The notes under the pieces were generated by a model, which worked only from the letters and a program-made list of their open reading frames with translations, was not told the origin of the DNA and did not search any database. From Chromobacterium sp. ATCC 53434 (lineage in GTDB: Bacteria; Pseudomonadota; Gammaproteobacteria; Burkholderiales; Chromobacteriaceae): a stretch of 64,000 bases of DNA. Numbering within the stretch: position 1 is the first letter of the stretch; each line of letters begins with the position of its first letter. The position numbers and the translations under genes are program-made. Positions 42,433-52,167 of the stretch are shown here, in pieces. Location: contig NZ_CP025429.1 in NCBI RefSeq assembly GCF_002848345.1, positions 62,001 through 126,000 of the forward strand. Reading direction: 5' to 3'.

Positions 42433-43737
42433 TCAGGCGGCTACGATGGTTGAGGCCGGCGCGGCCTGCGGCGCGGTCCAGTTCAGCGGGGTGGCGGCGT
42501 CGCTGTCGTTGTAATGGCGGCGTCCCAGCAGGCTGTTGACGATGACGGCGCTGCGCCAGGCGGCCAGCGACAGCTGCGGGTCGGCGATGCCGTGGCTGAG
42601 GCGGCCGGCGTTCTGGAAGAACAGTCGCTGATCGGCCGGGCCGTCCCATTCGGCCGAGAAGTCCTCGCGCAGCGCCAGCCGGCCGTGGCGGTCGCGCCGC
42701 AGCCGCTCGGACAGCGGCGCCAGGCAGGACGGCAGCACGCTGCGGTAGCCGGTGGCGAAGATGACCAGGTCGGCGTCCATCTGCTCGTCCTGGCCGTCGA
42801 AGCCGTTGTGCATGGTCAGCCGCAGCGTCTTGCCGTCGCGGCGCATCGCGCAGACTTCGCGGAACGGCAGCAGTGACGGCCGGCTGTTGTCCGGCGACAG
42901 GAAGTCGGCGACGTAGATCGCCTGGGTCAGCTGGCGCAGCGTGTCCGGCGAGATGCCGTCGCTGGCCAGCTTCTGCCGTTCGACGATGGCGGCCTTGCGC
43001 TCCTGCGGCAGCTGGTGGAAGGCGCCTACGTATTCCGGCGTGAAGAATTCGTTGGTGAACGGGCTCTCGTCCAGCGGCTCCAGCGTCGGACGGCGGCTGA
43101 GCAGCGTGATCGACGCCGCCTCGCCGCGGTTGCCGGCCATCAGGTCCAGCACGATCTCGGCGCCGCTCTGGCCGCCGCCGACGACGACGACCCGCTTGCC
43201 CTTGGCGCTGAACGGCGTGGTCATGTACTGGCTGGCGTGCAGCGCCTGCTCGCCGAGGTGGGGCGCGCCCCAGTCCGGCACGTGCGGCACGTTGCCGGTG
43301 GCGACGACCAGCTGCTCGGCCTCCACCGTCTGGTCGGCGAACTGCAGCACGAAGCACTCGCCATTGTGGCGCACTTCGCGGATTTCGCTGCCGAAGCGCA
43401 GATTGGGCAGCTGCTCGGCGACCCAGCGCAGGTAGTCGGCGAACTCGCGGCGCTCGATGCGCGGGAATTCGGCGTTGATGAAGCGGTAGAAGCGGCCCTG
43501 CGCCACCAGGTAGGCGAGGAAGGAGTAGCGGCTGGTCGGATCGGCCGAGGTCACCAGGTCCTTCAGGAAGGAGGTCTGCAGCCGGGTGCCGGCCAGCATC
43601 ATGCCGGGGTGCCAGTTGAAGGCCGGGCGGCGTTCGAAGAAGGCGGTTTTCAGCTCGGACAGCGGGGCCAGCAGCGCGGCGACGCTGAGGTTGAACGGAC
43701 CGACGCCGATGCCGGCGACGTCAAGACGGGTATTCAT
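42433..43737 (-). CDS. iucD: L-lysine N6-monooxygenase (aerobactin)
   Basis: A 434-residue flavoprotein. The FAD loop is GIGVGPFNLS (9-18), the NADPH loop VVVVGGGQSGAEIVLDL, and the C-terminal family mark ATGYRSVLPSCL. Typical lysine/ornithine hydroxylase sequence NWHPGMMLAGTRLQTSFLKDLVTSADPTSRYSF is present. It hydroxylates the side-chain nitrogen of lysine as the first step of aerobactin synthesis; ornithine is possible but IucB/A/C neighbours point to lysine. Its ATG overlaps the iucC stop (ATGA). Last gene of iucABCD. Confidence 0.9.
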   Translation of the reverse strand: MNTRLDVAGIGVGPFNLSVAALLAPLSELKTAFFERRPAFNWHPGMMLAGTRLQTSFLKDLVTSADPTSRYSFLAYLVAQGRFYRFINAEFPRIERREFADYLRWVAEQLPNLRFGSEIREVRHNGECFVLQFADQTVEAEQLVVATGNVPHVPDWGAPHLGEQALHASQYMTTPFSAKGKRVVVVGGGQSGAEIVLDLMAGNRGEAASITLLSRRPTLEPLDESPFTNEFFTPEYVGAFHQLPQERKAAIVERQKLASDGISPDTLRQLTQAIYVADFLSPDNSRPSLLPFREVCAMRRDGKTLRLTMHNGFDGQDEQMDADLVIFATGYRSVLPSCLAPLSERLRRDRHGRLALREDFSAEWDGPADQRLFFQNAGRLSHGIADPQLSLAAWRSAVIVNSLLGRRHYNDSDAATPLNWTAPQAAPASTIVAA

Positions 43738-45539
43738 GCGATTTCCTTTCGCGGGGCCGGCGCGGCGTGAGCGGCGAGCGGATTGATCAGGGCGGGGCCC
43801 ATCGCGTGGATGGGGCGTTCGGCGCTGTCGCCGTAGCCGGCGACAAAACGGGCGCGGTTCAGCGACAACCGCGGCATTTCCGGCGTGAACGGATCGAAGC
43901 GGGCGTAGCGGTCCGCCAGCTCGGGGTGGGCGGCCTGGTAGCCGCGCAGCCGTTCGGCCAGCAGGCGCCAGAACGCGGTCTCGTCGAACAGGCCGGCGTC
44001 TTCCAGCAGGCCGGCCATGAAGCGGAACACGCTGCCGAACAGCGCGGTCCACAGATTGTGGATCAGGTAGTGCGGCGGCATCGTCGGCAGCGCGGCGCGG
44101 ACCGCGGCCGGCATGCTCTCCAGCTCCGGCAGCGGCAGGTCGGCCAGGAACAGGTCGCCCTGGAAGTCCTTCAGCGCGACGCCGACCGGCCGCGCGTCCC
44201 GCAGGATCAGCGTCAGGTTCTGGCCGTGGGCGATGAAGCCGAGGCCGTAGCGGCATTGCAGGTGGTAGAGCGGCAGCACGCAGCGGTCGAACAGCTGGAT
44301 CAGCCAGTCGCGCGGCGCCAGGCCGGAGCGACGGATCAGCTCGGCCGCCAGCGGCCGACCCTGCTCGTCGCATTGCTGCAGCATCGCGAACATCGGCGCG
44401 CGCTCGCCGTCGGCCAGCAGCGCGGCCGGGCTGTCGCGCCACACGGCGCCCAGCATTTCGTTCAGATGGTAGGGCGCGCCGGCGAGGCCGGCGTAGAACG
44501 GATGCGGCACATGGCCGCCGGCCGGCTCCTCCAGCACCAACACCCGGCTGTCCGCCAGCGCCGGATCGGCGGCGACGGCGGCGCTGAGCCAGCGCGACAG
44601 CGCCGGGCCTATCGCCAGGTATTTGCCGGGCAGGCCGCGGTAGCTGGAGGTGTTCAGCACGGTCAGCGGCAGCTTCAGATGGGCGGCGGCCGGCCTGTCG
44701 TGGTTGGACAGCGTGCGCAGCGACGGCTGCGGCGTGTAGCGGTCGCCAAACTCGCCCAGGTGGATCAGGCGGCCGTCGGCCAGCAGGCCGGCGTACTGGG
44801 CGGCGATGTGCTGATGCCATTGCCACGGGTGCACCGGCAGCAGCCAGTGGCTGGCGGCGTCGGCGCCGAAGTCGGCCAGCCGGGCCAGCAGCCGGGCGCG
44901 CTCGGCCTCGTCGCAGCTCTCGGCCAGCAGCGCCGCCTCGTCCAGGCCGTCGGCCAGATGCAGCGGCGCGACGCCGCGCGAGACCGCCAGCCAGTGCAGG
45001 CGGAACGGGCGGGCGCTTTCGGTGCCGTAGTCGTGGTGTTCTGTCATGCCCCAGCCGACGCGGCCCTTGTTCGGCACCGCTTTCGGATGGCCGTCGAGCA
45101 GGCTGTTCAGCTTGTCGTCGGGCAGCGCCAGCAGCGCGGCGGCGTCAAGGCCGGCGCGCGCGCGCAGCAATTGCAGATCGGCCAGCAGCGTCTGCTGCAT
45201 CTCGCTGGCGTATTGCGCCAGCGTCAGGGCCGGCGCCGGCAGCGACGGGGCCAGCTCGGCGAAGGCCTGCATCGCGTCCCAGGCCGGTTCGCGCCGTCCG
45301 TCGGCCTCGCGGTGCAGCGTGTCGGCCGCTATCAGCGGCTGTCCCCACAGATTGAGCCGGCCGCGCCAGTCGTAGCGGGCGTCGCCCAGGCTCAGCGAGA
45401 AGGCGCCGGGCGCGGTTTCGACCGGTGAGATCAGGCCCTCGTAGGCGAATTCGGACAGCAGCTTGGCCAGCAGCCGGCGGTTGGCCAGCCGCCACAGCGC
45501 CGGATCGGCCTGGGCGGTCAACGGTGCGTGTTCGCTCAT
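43734..45539 (-). CDS. iucC: Aerobactin synthase, NIS synthetase
   Basis: A 601-residue NIS synthetase. Conserved stretches are LLPVHPWQWHQHI, PQPSLRTLSNHDR, HLKLPLTVLNTSSYRGLPGKY and the C-terminal FhuF-like tail with FIAHGQNLTLIL. IucC joins the second N6-acetyl-N6-hydroxylysine to the citrate intermediate using ATP. Length is slightly above the E. coli protein. It starts 10 bp after iucB and overlaps iucD by 4 bases. Assignment to IucC rather than IucA rests on gene order and the KLPLTVLNTSSYR motif. Confidence 0.88.
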   Translation of the reverse strand: MSEHAPLTAQADPALWRLANRRLLAKLLSEFAYEGLISPVETAPGAFSLSLGDARYDWRGRLNLWGQPLIAADTLHREADGRREPAWDAMQAFAELAPSLPAPALTLAQYASEMQQTLLADLQLLRARAGLDAAALLALPDDKLNSLLDGHPKAVPNKGRVGWGMTEHHDYGTESARPFRLHWLAVSRGVAPLHLADGLDEAALLAESCDEAERARLLARLADFGADAASHWLLPVHPWQWHQHIAAQYAGLLADGRLIHLGEFGDRYTPQPSLRTLSNHDRPAAAHLKLPLTVLNTSSYRGLPGKYLAIGPALSRWLSAAVAADPALADSRVLVLEEPAGGHVPHPFYAGLAGAPYHLNEMLGAVWRDSPAALLADGERAPMFAMLQQCDEQGRPLAAELIRRSGLAPRDWLIQLFDRCVLPLYHLQCRYGLGFIAHGQNLTLILRDARPVGVALKDFQGDLFLADLPLPELESMPAAVRAALPTMPPHYLIHNLWTALFGSVFRFMAGLLEDAGLFDETAFWRLLAERLRGYQAAHPELADRYARFDPFTPEMPRLSLNRARFVAGYGDSAERPIHAMGPALINPLAAHAAPAPRKEIA

Positions 45540-45549
45540 CGCGTCGTCC

Positions 45550-46566
45550 TCACAGTCCGAACTGGTCGAAGAAGACGTCGCGCTCCATCACCACCAGCGC
45601 GGCGCGCTTGTGCGGGAAGTCGAATTCCTTGCGCTTGACGAAGCCGTGGTTCTGCAGGTGCTCGATGAAGCGGACGTTGTCGACGCGCGGCTCGCCGACG
45701 ATGCGGCGGCAGCGCGGCTCGTCGACGAACAGGTAGTGGACGATGCCGCGTATCCACAGCGGGAAGCGGCCGGGACCGCGGTAGCGGGTTTCGCCGACCA
45801 GCACGTGGCAGCCGCGGTCGTAGTCGTCGGCGTCGTAGAACGGCGAGATGCGGTCCTCCTTGGCCCAATAGGCCTCGAAGTAGCCGAAGGGCACGTCGTC
45901 GAAGCAGCCTATCAGCGGATGGCTGTGCGGATCGGCCAGCAGCTTGCGCAGATAGTCGGCGTGCGCCTCCTTGTCGCCGGCCATTTCCCAGAAATGGTCG
46001 ACGCGCTGCTGGTTCATCCAGTCGTGGAACACGTCGAGGTCGGCCTCGGGGTCGACGGTGCGGAAGGACAGCGTCTCGCCGATTTCCGGCAGATAGCGGC
46101 GGTAGACCTCGCCGCGCGGCTTCGGCGGACGCAGCGGATGCTGGTGGTGGTTGCTGACGGTCAGGCTGGCCGGGAACAGGCCGGAGGCCGGCGCGCTGAG
46201 GAAGTTACCCGGCAGCTGCCAGAAGGCGGCGCGCGTGGCGACGGCGTCGCCGGCCGCGTCCAGCGTCTGGAACAGGCCCAGGCGGTGGGCGTCGGCGGCC
46301 AGCCGCGGCGCGGCGGCCAGCGCCAGCGACACGCGGCGGACGTCGCCGTCGCTGCGGAAGGCCTCGGCCAGCAGCGCGTACAGCGCGGCCGCCGGCAGCA
46401 GCGGCGAGATCTCGCCCTGCGGCGCCAGCGACAGCCGGTCCTGGTCGCGGATGGCGGCGAAGCGGGCGGCCGGCACGCCGTCCAGCAGCAGGGTCAGGCT
46501 GTCGGTTTCAGCCAGGCAGACGGCCTGGCGGCCGTCGGACAGGGTATGCGGGGGCAGAGTGTTCAT
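45550..46566 (-). CDS. iucB: N6-hydroxylysine O-acetyltransferase-type enzyme (aerobactin)
   Basis: A 338-residue GNAT-fold enzyme. An N-terminal half of beta-rich sequence is followed by the acetyltransferase core LSFRTVDPEADLDVFHDWMNQQRVDHFWEM, the acyl-CoA site region (VLVGETRYRGPGRFPLWIRGIVHYLFVDEP) and the tail VKRKEFDFPHKRAALVVMERDVFF, all typical of IucB and related hydroxamate acyltransferases. It acetylates N6-hydroxylysine. The ATG overlaps the iucA stop (ATGA), so synthesis is coupled. Confidence 0.9.
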   Translation of the reverse strand: MNTLPPHTLSDGRQAVCLAETDSLTLLLDGVPAARFAAIRDQDRLSLAPQGEISPLLPAAALYALLAEAFRSDGDVRRVSLALAAAPRLAADAHRLGLFQTLDAAGDAVATRAAFWQLPGNFLSAPASGLFPASLTVSNHHQHPLRPPKPRGEVYRRYLPEIGETLSFRTVDPEADLDVFHDWMNQQRVDHFWEMAGDKEAHADYLRKLLADPHSHPLIGCFDDVPFGYFEAYWAKEDRISPFYDADDYDRGCHVLVGETRYRGPGRFPLWIRGIVHYLFVDEPRCRRIVGEPRVDNVRFIEHLQNHGFVKRKEFDFPHKRAALVVMERDVFFDQFGL

Positions 46567-48362
46567 GGCGCGCAGTGGTATATCGGGTTGCTGACGGGAA
46601 CGTAGGAGCGGAAGGAGCCGTCCGGTTCGGTGGTTTCGTTGACGTTGCGCAGGCAGATCATGAAATTGCCCTTGGATTCGATTTCCGGCGCGTCCAGCAG
46701 GTAGTCGACGAAGGCCGGCTCGGCCAGGCCCTCGTCCTTCAGCGCGACGAGGAAGCCGCGCATCCGCGCCGCCAGCCGCATCTCGTCGGCGGCGCCGGCC
46801 GCGCCCAGCGCGCTGATCACGTTGAACACATTGTTGACGATCAGGTAGTAGCCGCACAGGCGGTTGATCTCGGCCTGGCTGAACTGCAGCTCGCGCGCGG
46901 CCTCGATGCCGGGCACGTGCGGCTCCAGCTGGCGTATCGTGGCCTCGCTGAAGGTGGTGCCCTGGCAGTCGCGGAAATGCACGCGCGACGGGTAGCCGTC
47001 GGCCAGCTCCAGCACCATGTTCTGCTGGTGGGCGCTGAACAGGAAGCCGAAGTCGGACATCGCGATCAGGAACGGCCGCAGCGCCACTTCCAGGAAGGCG
47101 GCGAACCAGCGCTCGGCGGCGTCGGCGACCGGGCGGCCCTCGCGCTCGGCCAGCGCGGCGACCAGCTTGCCCAGCATGCCCGGCGTCCCGTCCGGGCCGT
47201 CCTGGCACAGCGTGGCCATCACATAGGCGGTGTCGCGCTCGGCGAACGGATTGTCGCGCAGCAGCACGAAGCTCTCGGCTAGCGGGCCGCCGCCCGGCAG
47301 CGCGATGGCGAAGGCGGCGCGCTCGTGCATGATGGACAGCGTCGGGCAGCGTTCGCTGAGCCGGCGGCCCAGCGGGCTGACGAAGGCGCCGTGCACCAGC
47401 GCGCCGCGCGCCACCTCGGCCGGTTGCAAGACGCGGCGCGAGTTGGTCAGCCGCACGCTCAAGGAGTGCTTCAGCATATAGCGCTGGCCCGGCGCGTACA
47501 GCGTGCGCAGCGACGAGGTCGGGTGCCAGTCGGCGCCCAGCGCGCCCAGCTCCTTCAGCTTGCCGGCCTTGAGCCAGTGCTCGTAGGCCGGGTGGCTGCG
47601 CAGCGTGCGCATCTGCCACGGGTGCACCGGCAGCGGCAGCCAGCCTTCGGGCAGGCCGATGGCGGCCAGCGCGGCGTCGTCGGCGACCAGGCCGGCCAGC
47701 CGTTCGGCCGGCGCCTGGCCGTCGCAATCGACGCTCCACATCGCTTCCGGCGCCAGCGCCAGCCATTCCAGCGCGAAACGCGAGGCGAACTCGGGGCTGT
47801 AGGCGCGCACGTCGTCGGCGGAGAATTCGTCGCGGCTCTTCGGCGTCGGATGGACGGCGTGGCCGTAGACCAGGCCCTGCTCGGCGTCCAGATAGCCGGC
47901 GGCCGGCCAGGCCAGCCGCTTCAACTCGTCCAGCCGCGCCGCCTCGGCGTCGGCCAGGTTCAAGGCGCTGTCGGCCACCCGCTTGACGAACAGCCAGCCG
48001 CGGCGGTTGGCGTCGCGCGGGCCGACGATGGCCGGCTCGCCGGCGATCAGCGTCGCCAGTTCCAGCAGGCCGCAGCGGCGCCACGGGCCGCCTTCCGGCG
48101 ACAGCCACAAGGGCAGCGCGAACAGGTGGCGGCCGGCGGCCGACCAGTGCGCCAGCGGCAGCCACAGCGACAGGCCGTGGCCGGGCAGCGGCAGCAGCAC
48201 GCCGCCGTCGGCATGCGAGTCGGCGGCGTCTATGGTGGAGGGAGCCTGTTGCTGGCGGCTCCACTGCGGCCATTCGCGCAGCAGGGCGTTCAGGAAAGCA
48301 TTGGCCGAGGCGAGTTCGCCGGGGGTGCGCCCGGATTCCGGCGCGGCGTGGGACAGCGGCAT
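46563..48362 (-). CDS. iucA: N2-citryl-N6-acetyl-N6-hydroxylysine synthase, NIS synthetase
   Basis: A 599-residue NIS synthetase. Conserved stretches are LPVHPWQMRTL, HPTSSLRTLYAPG, YMLKHSLSVRLTNSRRVLQP, and the nucleotide/citrate region SDFGFLFSAHQQNMVLEL. IucA couples citrate to the first N6-acetyl-N6-hydroxylysine with ATP. The frame opens at 48419, but that ATG lies upstream of and inside the Fur box, so 48362 is chosen. First gene of iucABCD, divergent from the MFS exporter. Confidence 0.9.
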   Translation of the reverse strand: MPLSHAAPESGRTPGELASANAFLNALLREWPQWSRQQQAPSTIDAADSHADGGVLLPLPGHGLSLWLPLAHWSAAGRHLFALPLWLSPEGGPWRRCGLLELATLIAGEPAIVGPRDANRRGWLFVKRVADSALNLADAEAARLDELKRLAWPAAGYLDAEQGLVYGHAVHPTPKSRDEFSADDVRAYSPEFASRFALEWLALAPEAMWSVDCDGQAPAERLAGLVADDAALAAIGLPEGWLPLPVHPWQMRTLRSHPAYEHWLKAGKLKELGALGADWHPTSSLRTLYAPGQRYMLKHSLSVRLTNSRRVLQPAEVARGALVHGAFVSPLGRRLSERCPTLSIMHERAAFAIALPGGGPLAESFVLLRDNPFAERDTAYVMATLCQDGPDGTPGMLGKLVAALAEREGRPVADAAERWFAAFLEVALRPFLIAMSDFGFLFSAHQQNMVLELADGYPSRVHFRDCQGTTFSEATIRQLEPHVPGIEAARELQFSQAEINRLCGYYLIVNNVFNVISALGAAGAADEMRLAARMRGFLVALKDEGLAEPAFVDYLLDAPEIESKGNFMICLRNVNETTEPDGSFRSYVPVSNPIYHCAP

Positions 48363-48389
48363 GGTGGCTGGCGTCCTGGGGGTGGGTTT

Positions 48390-48408
48390 GAGAATGATTA
48401 TCATATTA
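48390..48408. promoter_or_regulatory. Fur box in the divergent iucA / exporter promoter
   Basis: GAGAATGATTATCATATT closely follows the Fur consensus, with ATGATTATCAT as a near-perfect core. It lies about 30 bases before iucA and about 85 before the MFS gene. A weaker AGAATCATTTGCAAT and a GATAAT follow within 60 bases, so several Fur dimers may bind. Confidence 0.75.
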
Positions 48409-48490
48409 GCAATAAACAAGAATCATTTGCAATATTACATTTGCAAGACGATAATAAAAGGTTTGCCCACCATTAATTCTTCCGCCGCCC

Positions 48491-49720
48491 ATGACCGTTT
48501 CCGTCCCCGCCTCCAGGCTTCCGTCCATCGTGCCCGCGCTGGCGCTCAGCTGCGTGGTGATGGGCCTGGGCCAGGCCGCGCTGTTCACCTTCCAACCCTT
48601 GCTGGTGGCGGCCAGCGGCCTGGGCCTGGCCAGGATCAACAGCGCCTTCGCGATAGGCAGCGCGCTGTTCCTGATCGGCGCGCCGCTGTGGGCGCTGCTT
48701 GGCGACCGCATCGGCCGCCGTCCGGTGTTGCTGGTGGCCTTGTCGGGCTTCGCGCTCAGCCATCTGGCGCTGCTGGCGCTGACGCTGGCGGCGCGGCGCG
48801 GCGGCCTGTCCGCCGACGCGGTCTGGGGCTGGCTGCTGGCCAGCCGGGTCCTGTACGGCCTGACGGTGTCCGGCCTGGTGTCGTCCAGCCAAGCCTGGGT
48901 CGGCGCGACGCTGAGCGGCGACGCGCGGCTGGCCGGGCTGTCGCGGCTGTCGGCCGGTCTCAGCGCCGGCCGGCTGCTGGGGCCGGTGCTGGCGTCGGCG
49001 ACGCTGGCGCTCGATCCGCTGGGCCCGCTGTGGCTGGTGGCGCTGGCGGCCTGGCCGGCCTTGCTGGCCGCCGCCAGGCTGCGCGAGCCGGCTCATCAGG
49101 CCGGCGCCCGGACGGCGCCGCTGCCGCGCGGCGAGCTGTTCCGCCTGCTGTGGCGCTTCTGGCCGCTGGCCTTCGCCAGCCAGTGCGCGCTGGGCCTGGT
49201 GCAATACGTCGCCGGCATGTGGCTGGCGGCCCGCTTCGGCTGGAGCCCGACCCACGCCGCCGCGGCGCTGGGAGGCATGCTGACCGCCGCCGGCGTGTCG
49301 GCGCTGCTGGTGCAGCTGTGGCTGTTGCCGCGCTACCGGCTGCCGCCGCGCGCGCTGCCGGCGGCAGGCCTGCTGCTGGCGCTGTCCATCGCGCTGATGC
49401 CGCTGTGGCACCATCCGGCGGCGCCGTGGCTGGCCTTCGTCGGCCTGTCGCTGGCGCTGGCGGTGATGGTGCCGGCCTACAGCAACCAGGCGGCGCGCGC
49501 GGTGCCGCCGGCGCAGCAGGGGCGGGTCAGCGGCTCGATCGCCGCGGCGCACACCGTCGGCTACACCGTCAGCGCGGCGCTGGCCGGCTGGCTGTTCGAG
49601 CGCGGCGCCGACTGGCCGCTGTGGCTGGCGGTGGGCTGCGCGCTGGCGTCGGCGGCGATGCTGGCCGGGCTGGCGCGGCCGCGTCCGGACGGTCGGTGTG
49701 GCGTCGATTCGTCAGCGTGA
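48491..49720 (+). CDS. MFS exporter, probably for aerobactin (ShiF-like)
   Basis: A 409-residue protein with 12 spans. MFS motif A is DRIGRRPVLL in loop 2-3, and SSSQAWVGATLSGDARL follows in the TM4-5 region. It is divergent from iucA across a Fur box, the position of shiF in enterobacterial aerobactin loci. Export of newly made aerobactin is the likely role. The start at 48491 has no strong ribosome site, and a start slightly downstream is possible. Confidence 0.8.
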   Translation: MTVSVPASRLPSIVPALALSCVVMGLGQAALFTFQPLLVAASGLGLARINSAFAIGSALFLIGAPLWALLGDRIGRRPVLLVALSGFALSHLALLALTLAARRGGLSADAVWGWLLASRVLYGLTVSGLVSSSQAWVGATLSGDARLAGLSRLSAGLSAGRLLGPVLASATLALDPLGPLWLVALAAWPALLAAARLREPAHQAGARTAPLPRGELFRLLWRFWPLAFASQCALGLVQYVAGMWLAARFGWSPTHAAAALGGMLTAAGVSALLVQLWLLPRYRLPPRALPAAGLLLALSIALMPLWHHPAAPWLAFVGLSLALAVMVPAYSNQAARAVPPAQQGRVSGSIAAAHTVGYTVSAALAGWLFERGADWPLWLAVGCALASAAMLAGLARPRPDGRCGVDSSA

Positions 49721-49840
49721 AGATGTTTGGATAAAAATATTCATCTTTCCTCTGCACATGCTTGTTACAATTGCGCCCGGTATTCCAGTGGTATGGCTTG
49801 AAGGTTGACGTCTTCGTCGCTGACAGGCCTTATTCATGCG

Positions 49841-49865
49841 CCTTGTTTTCAATTGAAAAACAAGG
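49841..49865. promoter_or_regulatory. Near-perfect palindrome upstream of chemoreceptor gene
   Basis: CCTTGTTTT, a central CAATTG, and AAAAACAAGG form an inverted repeat with one extra base, about 100 bases before the chemoreceptor ATG. It may be an operator or a transcript hairpin. No known consensus was recognised. Confidence 0.35.
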
Positions 49866-49965
49866 CCTTGTCAGTCGGTCGGCGCGATTCTGAGCGGCGC
49901 CGGCCCTTGTCTCGCCCGGACGCCGTCCGGACGTGTTCCGTCCTTTTATCGGGAAACCAGCAAGC

Positions 49966-51900
49966 ATGTTCAAGAACTGGTCAGTCAAACAGAAAATCCT
50001 GGTCAGCGTCGCGCTGATCCTGCTCGTCGCGCTGGCCATCGCCGGCGCGGTGTCCACCAGCATGTTCAAGGCGGCGCTGACCGACCGGCTGGAGCGGCAC
50101 GAACTGAAGGCGACGGTGGAGGGCATACGCAATGAGCTGGACGCCTCCATCGCGCTGCCCTTGAGTCAGACCCGCCAGCTGGCCGCCAACACCTATCTGC
50201 TGGACTGGACCGCCGCCGGCGAGCCGGAGTCCGGCGTCGGCCCCTGGCAGCGTTACGCCAAGGCGCTGATGCAGACCTCGGGCGCGTCCATCATATCGTG
50301 GACCTCCGAGGCCACGCTGAACATCTACATCGACCACGGCACGGTCAAGGCCGATCCGAACGGCAACGACAAGTGGCTGAAGGACTTCCTCGACGCCGGC
50401 CGCGACAGCCAGTTCACGCTGGGCTCCGAGACCGGCAAGCAGCAGGTGATGATGTTCGTCAACGTGCTGGCCAACAAGGGCATGACCGGCCACCGCGCGG
50501 TGGCGGCGCTGGGCTTCGACGTCACGGCCATGGCCGAGCGCGTCCGCAAGATGGCGGTCGGCGAGCGCGGCCAGGTCTATGTGGTGGACGCCACCGGCCA
50601 GGTGCGCCTGCACCGGGATCCGGCGGTGATGCAGAAGAAGACCGCGTTGGCCGATCTGCCCGGCCTCGCGGCGATCGCGCCACAGCTGTTGAGCAAGTCC
50701 GGTTTCAATCTGGCGCATTTCGACGGCCCGAACGGTCCGACTATCGCCGCCTCCAGCTATATGCCGAACGCCGACTGGTTCGTCGTCGTCGAAATGGACG
50801 AGAACGAGGTCTACGGCGCGGTGACCCGCACGATTTGGTGGGTGCTGGCGGTGGACGCGGTGGTGCTGCTGCTGTCGCTGCTGGTGATCTGGTGGGTGTC
50901 GGGCTTCATCAGCCGGCCGCTGGTCCAGCTGCGCAACGCGATGCAGGCCTTGAGTTCCGGCCACGGCGACCTGACGATACGGCTGCCGGCCGACAGCCGC
51001 GACGAGACCGGCCAGGTGGCGGCGGCCTTCAACCAGTTCATGGAGCAGCTGCGCGGCATGTTCCAGCAGGTGCGGACCCAGAGCGGCCAGCTGCACCACA
51101 GCGCCGGCGAGCTGGCGCGGATGACCGAGCGGCTGGCGGCGGGCTCGCGCCACAACGCCGATCTGAGCGAAACCACCGCGGCGACGATCGAGCAGTTGTC
51201 GGTCAGCGTCAGCCACATCGCCGGCAACTGCCACGGCACGGCCGAGGCGGTGGAGCAGGCCGGCGCGCTGTCCGAGCAGAGCGCCGACGCGGTCGGCAAG
51301 GTCAGCGTCGAGATCGGCTCGGTCGCCGAATCGATGGACCAGGTCAAGGCGGTGATGGAGGAGCTGGAGCGCCGTTCGGCCCAGGTCGGCAGCATCGCCG
51401 GCGTGATCAAGGACATCGCCGACCAGACCAATCTGTTGGCCTTGAACGCGGCGATCGAGGCGGCGCGCGCCGGCGAGCAGGGCCGCGGCTTCGCCGTCGT
51501 CGCAGACGAGGTGCGGAAGCTGGCCGAGCGCACCAGCCAGGCGACGGTGGAGATCGACGACATGGTCGGCGGCATGCAGCAGGGCTCCGGCCAGGCGCGC
51601 GAGCGCGTCGGCGAGACCTATGGCGCGGTGCAGGGCGGCGTCAAGCTGGCCGACGAGGCGCAGCGGCAGATCGCCGAGATCCGCAGCAGCATGCAGGTGG
51701 TGGTGCGCCAGGCGGCCGAAATCCGCGACGCCGCCAGCGAGCAGTCCAAGGCCACCGAGGACATGGCGCGCACCGCCGAGCAGATGTCGTCGCAGGCCCT
51801 GCAGTCCGACGCCGAGATCACCCGCGCCGGCGAAGTGGTGGCCGACCTCGAGCAGCTGTCGCGCTCGCTGGAGCAGGTGGTGGCCCGCTTCAAGCTGTAA
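49966..51900 (+). CDS. Methyl-accepting chemotaxis protein
   Basis: A 644-residue chemoreceptor. TM1 is residues about 7-32. A periplasmic dCache-type sensor follows to about 285 (with [21 protein letters not shown] and [17 protein letters not shown]), then TM2 ([21 protein letters not shown]), HAMP ([25 protein letters not shown]) and the signalling hairpin ([23 protein letters not shown]). No CheR/CheB-tethering pentapeptide is seen at the end. The frame opens at 49933, but the family start [12 protein letters not shown] at 49966 is chosen. Its TAA stop doubles as the target duplication of the repeat that follows. Confidence 0.9.
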   Translation: MFKNWSVKQKILVSVALILLVALAIAGAVSTSMFKAALTDRLERHELKATVEGIRNELDASIALPLSQTRQLAANTYLLDWTAAGEPESGVGPWQRYAKALMQTSGASIISWTSEATLNIYIDHGTVKADPNGNDKWLKDFLDAGRDSQFTLGSETGKQQVMMFVNVLANKGMTGHRAVAALGFDVTAMAERVRKMAVGERGQVYVVDATGQVRLHRDPAVMQKKTALADLPGLAAIAPQLLSKSGFNLAHFDGPNGPTIAASSYMPNADWFVVVEMDENEVYGAVTRTIWWVLAVDAVVLLLSLLVIWWVSGFISRPLVQLRNAMQALSSGHGDLTIRLPADSRDETGQVAAAFNQFMEQLRGMFQQVRTQSGQLHHSAGELARMTERLAAGSRHNADLSETTAATIEQLSVSVSHIAGNCHGTAEAVEQAGALSEQSADAVGKVSVEIGSVAESMDQVKAVMEELERRSAQVGSIAGVIKDIADQTNLLALNAAIEAARAGEQGRGFAVVADEVRKLAERTSQATVEIDDMVGGMQQGSGQARERVGETYGAVQGGVKLADEAQRQIAEIRSSMQVVVRQAAEIRDAASEQSKATEDMARTAEQMSSQALQSDAEITRAGEVVADLEQLSRSLEQVVARFKL

Positions 51901-52167
51901 GAGCCTGTTTACGATCTTTTTCCGAGCAGCGCAGGCCAGCCAGCAGGCCAGATGCAAGGCGGAGGGCGTAGGCCTTGGTGATTCCAAGGCCTAGCCCGAC
52001 AACGCGGCAGATGGCCTGCTGGCTGGCCTGCCCTTCGGGACGGTTTTCTGCCGGCGCATGGCTTTGTCAAACGTCCCTTGCAGTGAGCGACACTGCCGCG
52101 GGCCGTTTTTCGTGCCCTGCATCCGGCAGAATACCGTCGATGCCGCAAAAAGATTGTAAACAGGCTC
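51901..52167 (+). repeat. 267-bp MITE with TAA target duplication
   Basis: Terminal inverted repeats are GAGCCTGTTTACGATCTTTT at the left and, on the other strand, GAGCCTGTTTACAATCTTTT at the right (one mismatch). Direct TAA repeats flank it at 51898-51900 and 52168-52170; the left one is the chemoreceptor stop codon. The element has no transposase. The ends and TNA duplication resemble the IS1031 group of the IS5 family. Its right half matches the remnant at 4613-4738. Confidence 0.85.

Noticed and set aside
48363..48419. Upstream ATG for iucA at 48419
   Set aside because: It would put the start codon upstream of the Fur box, and the added residues do not match the family start.
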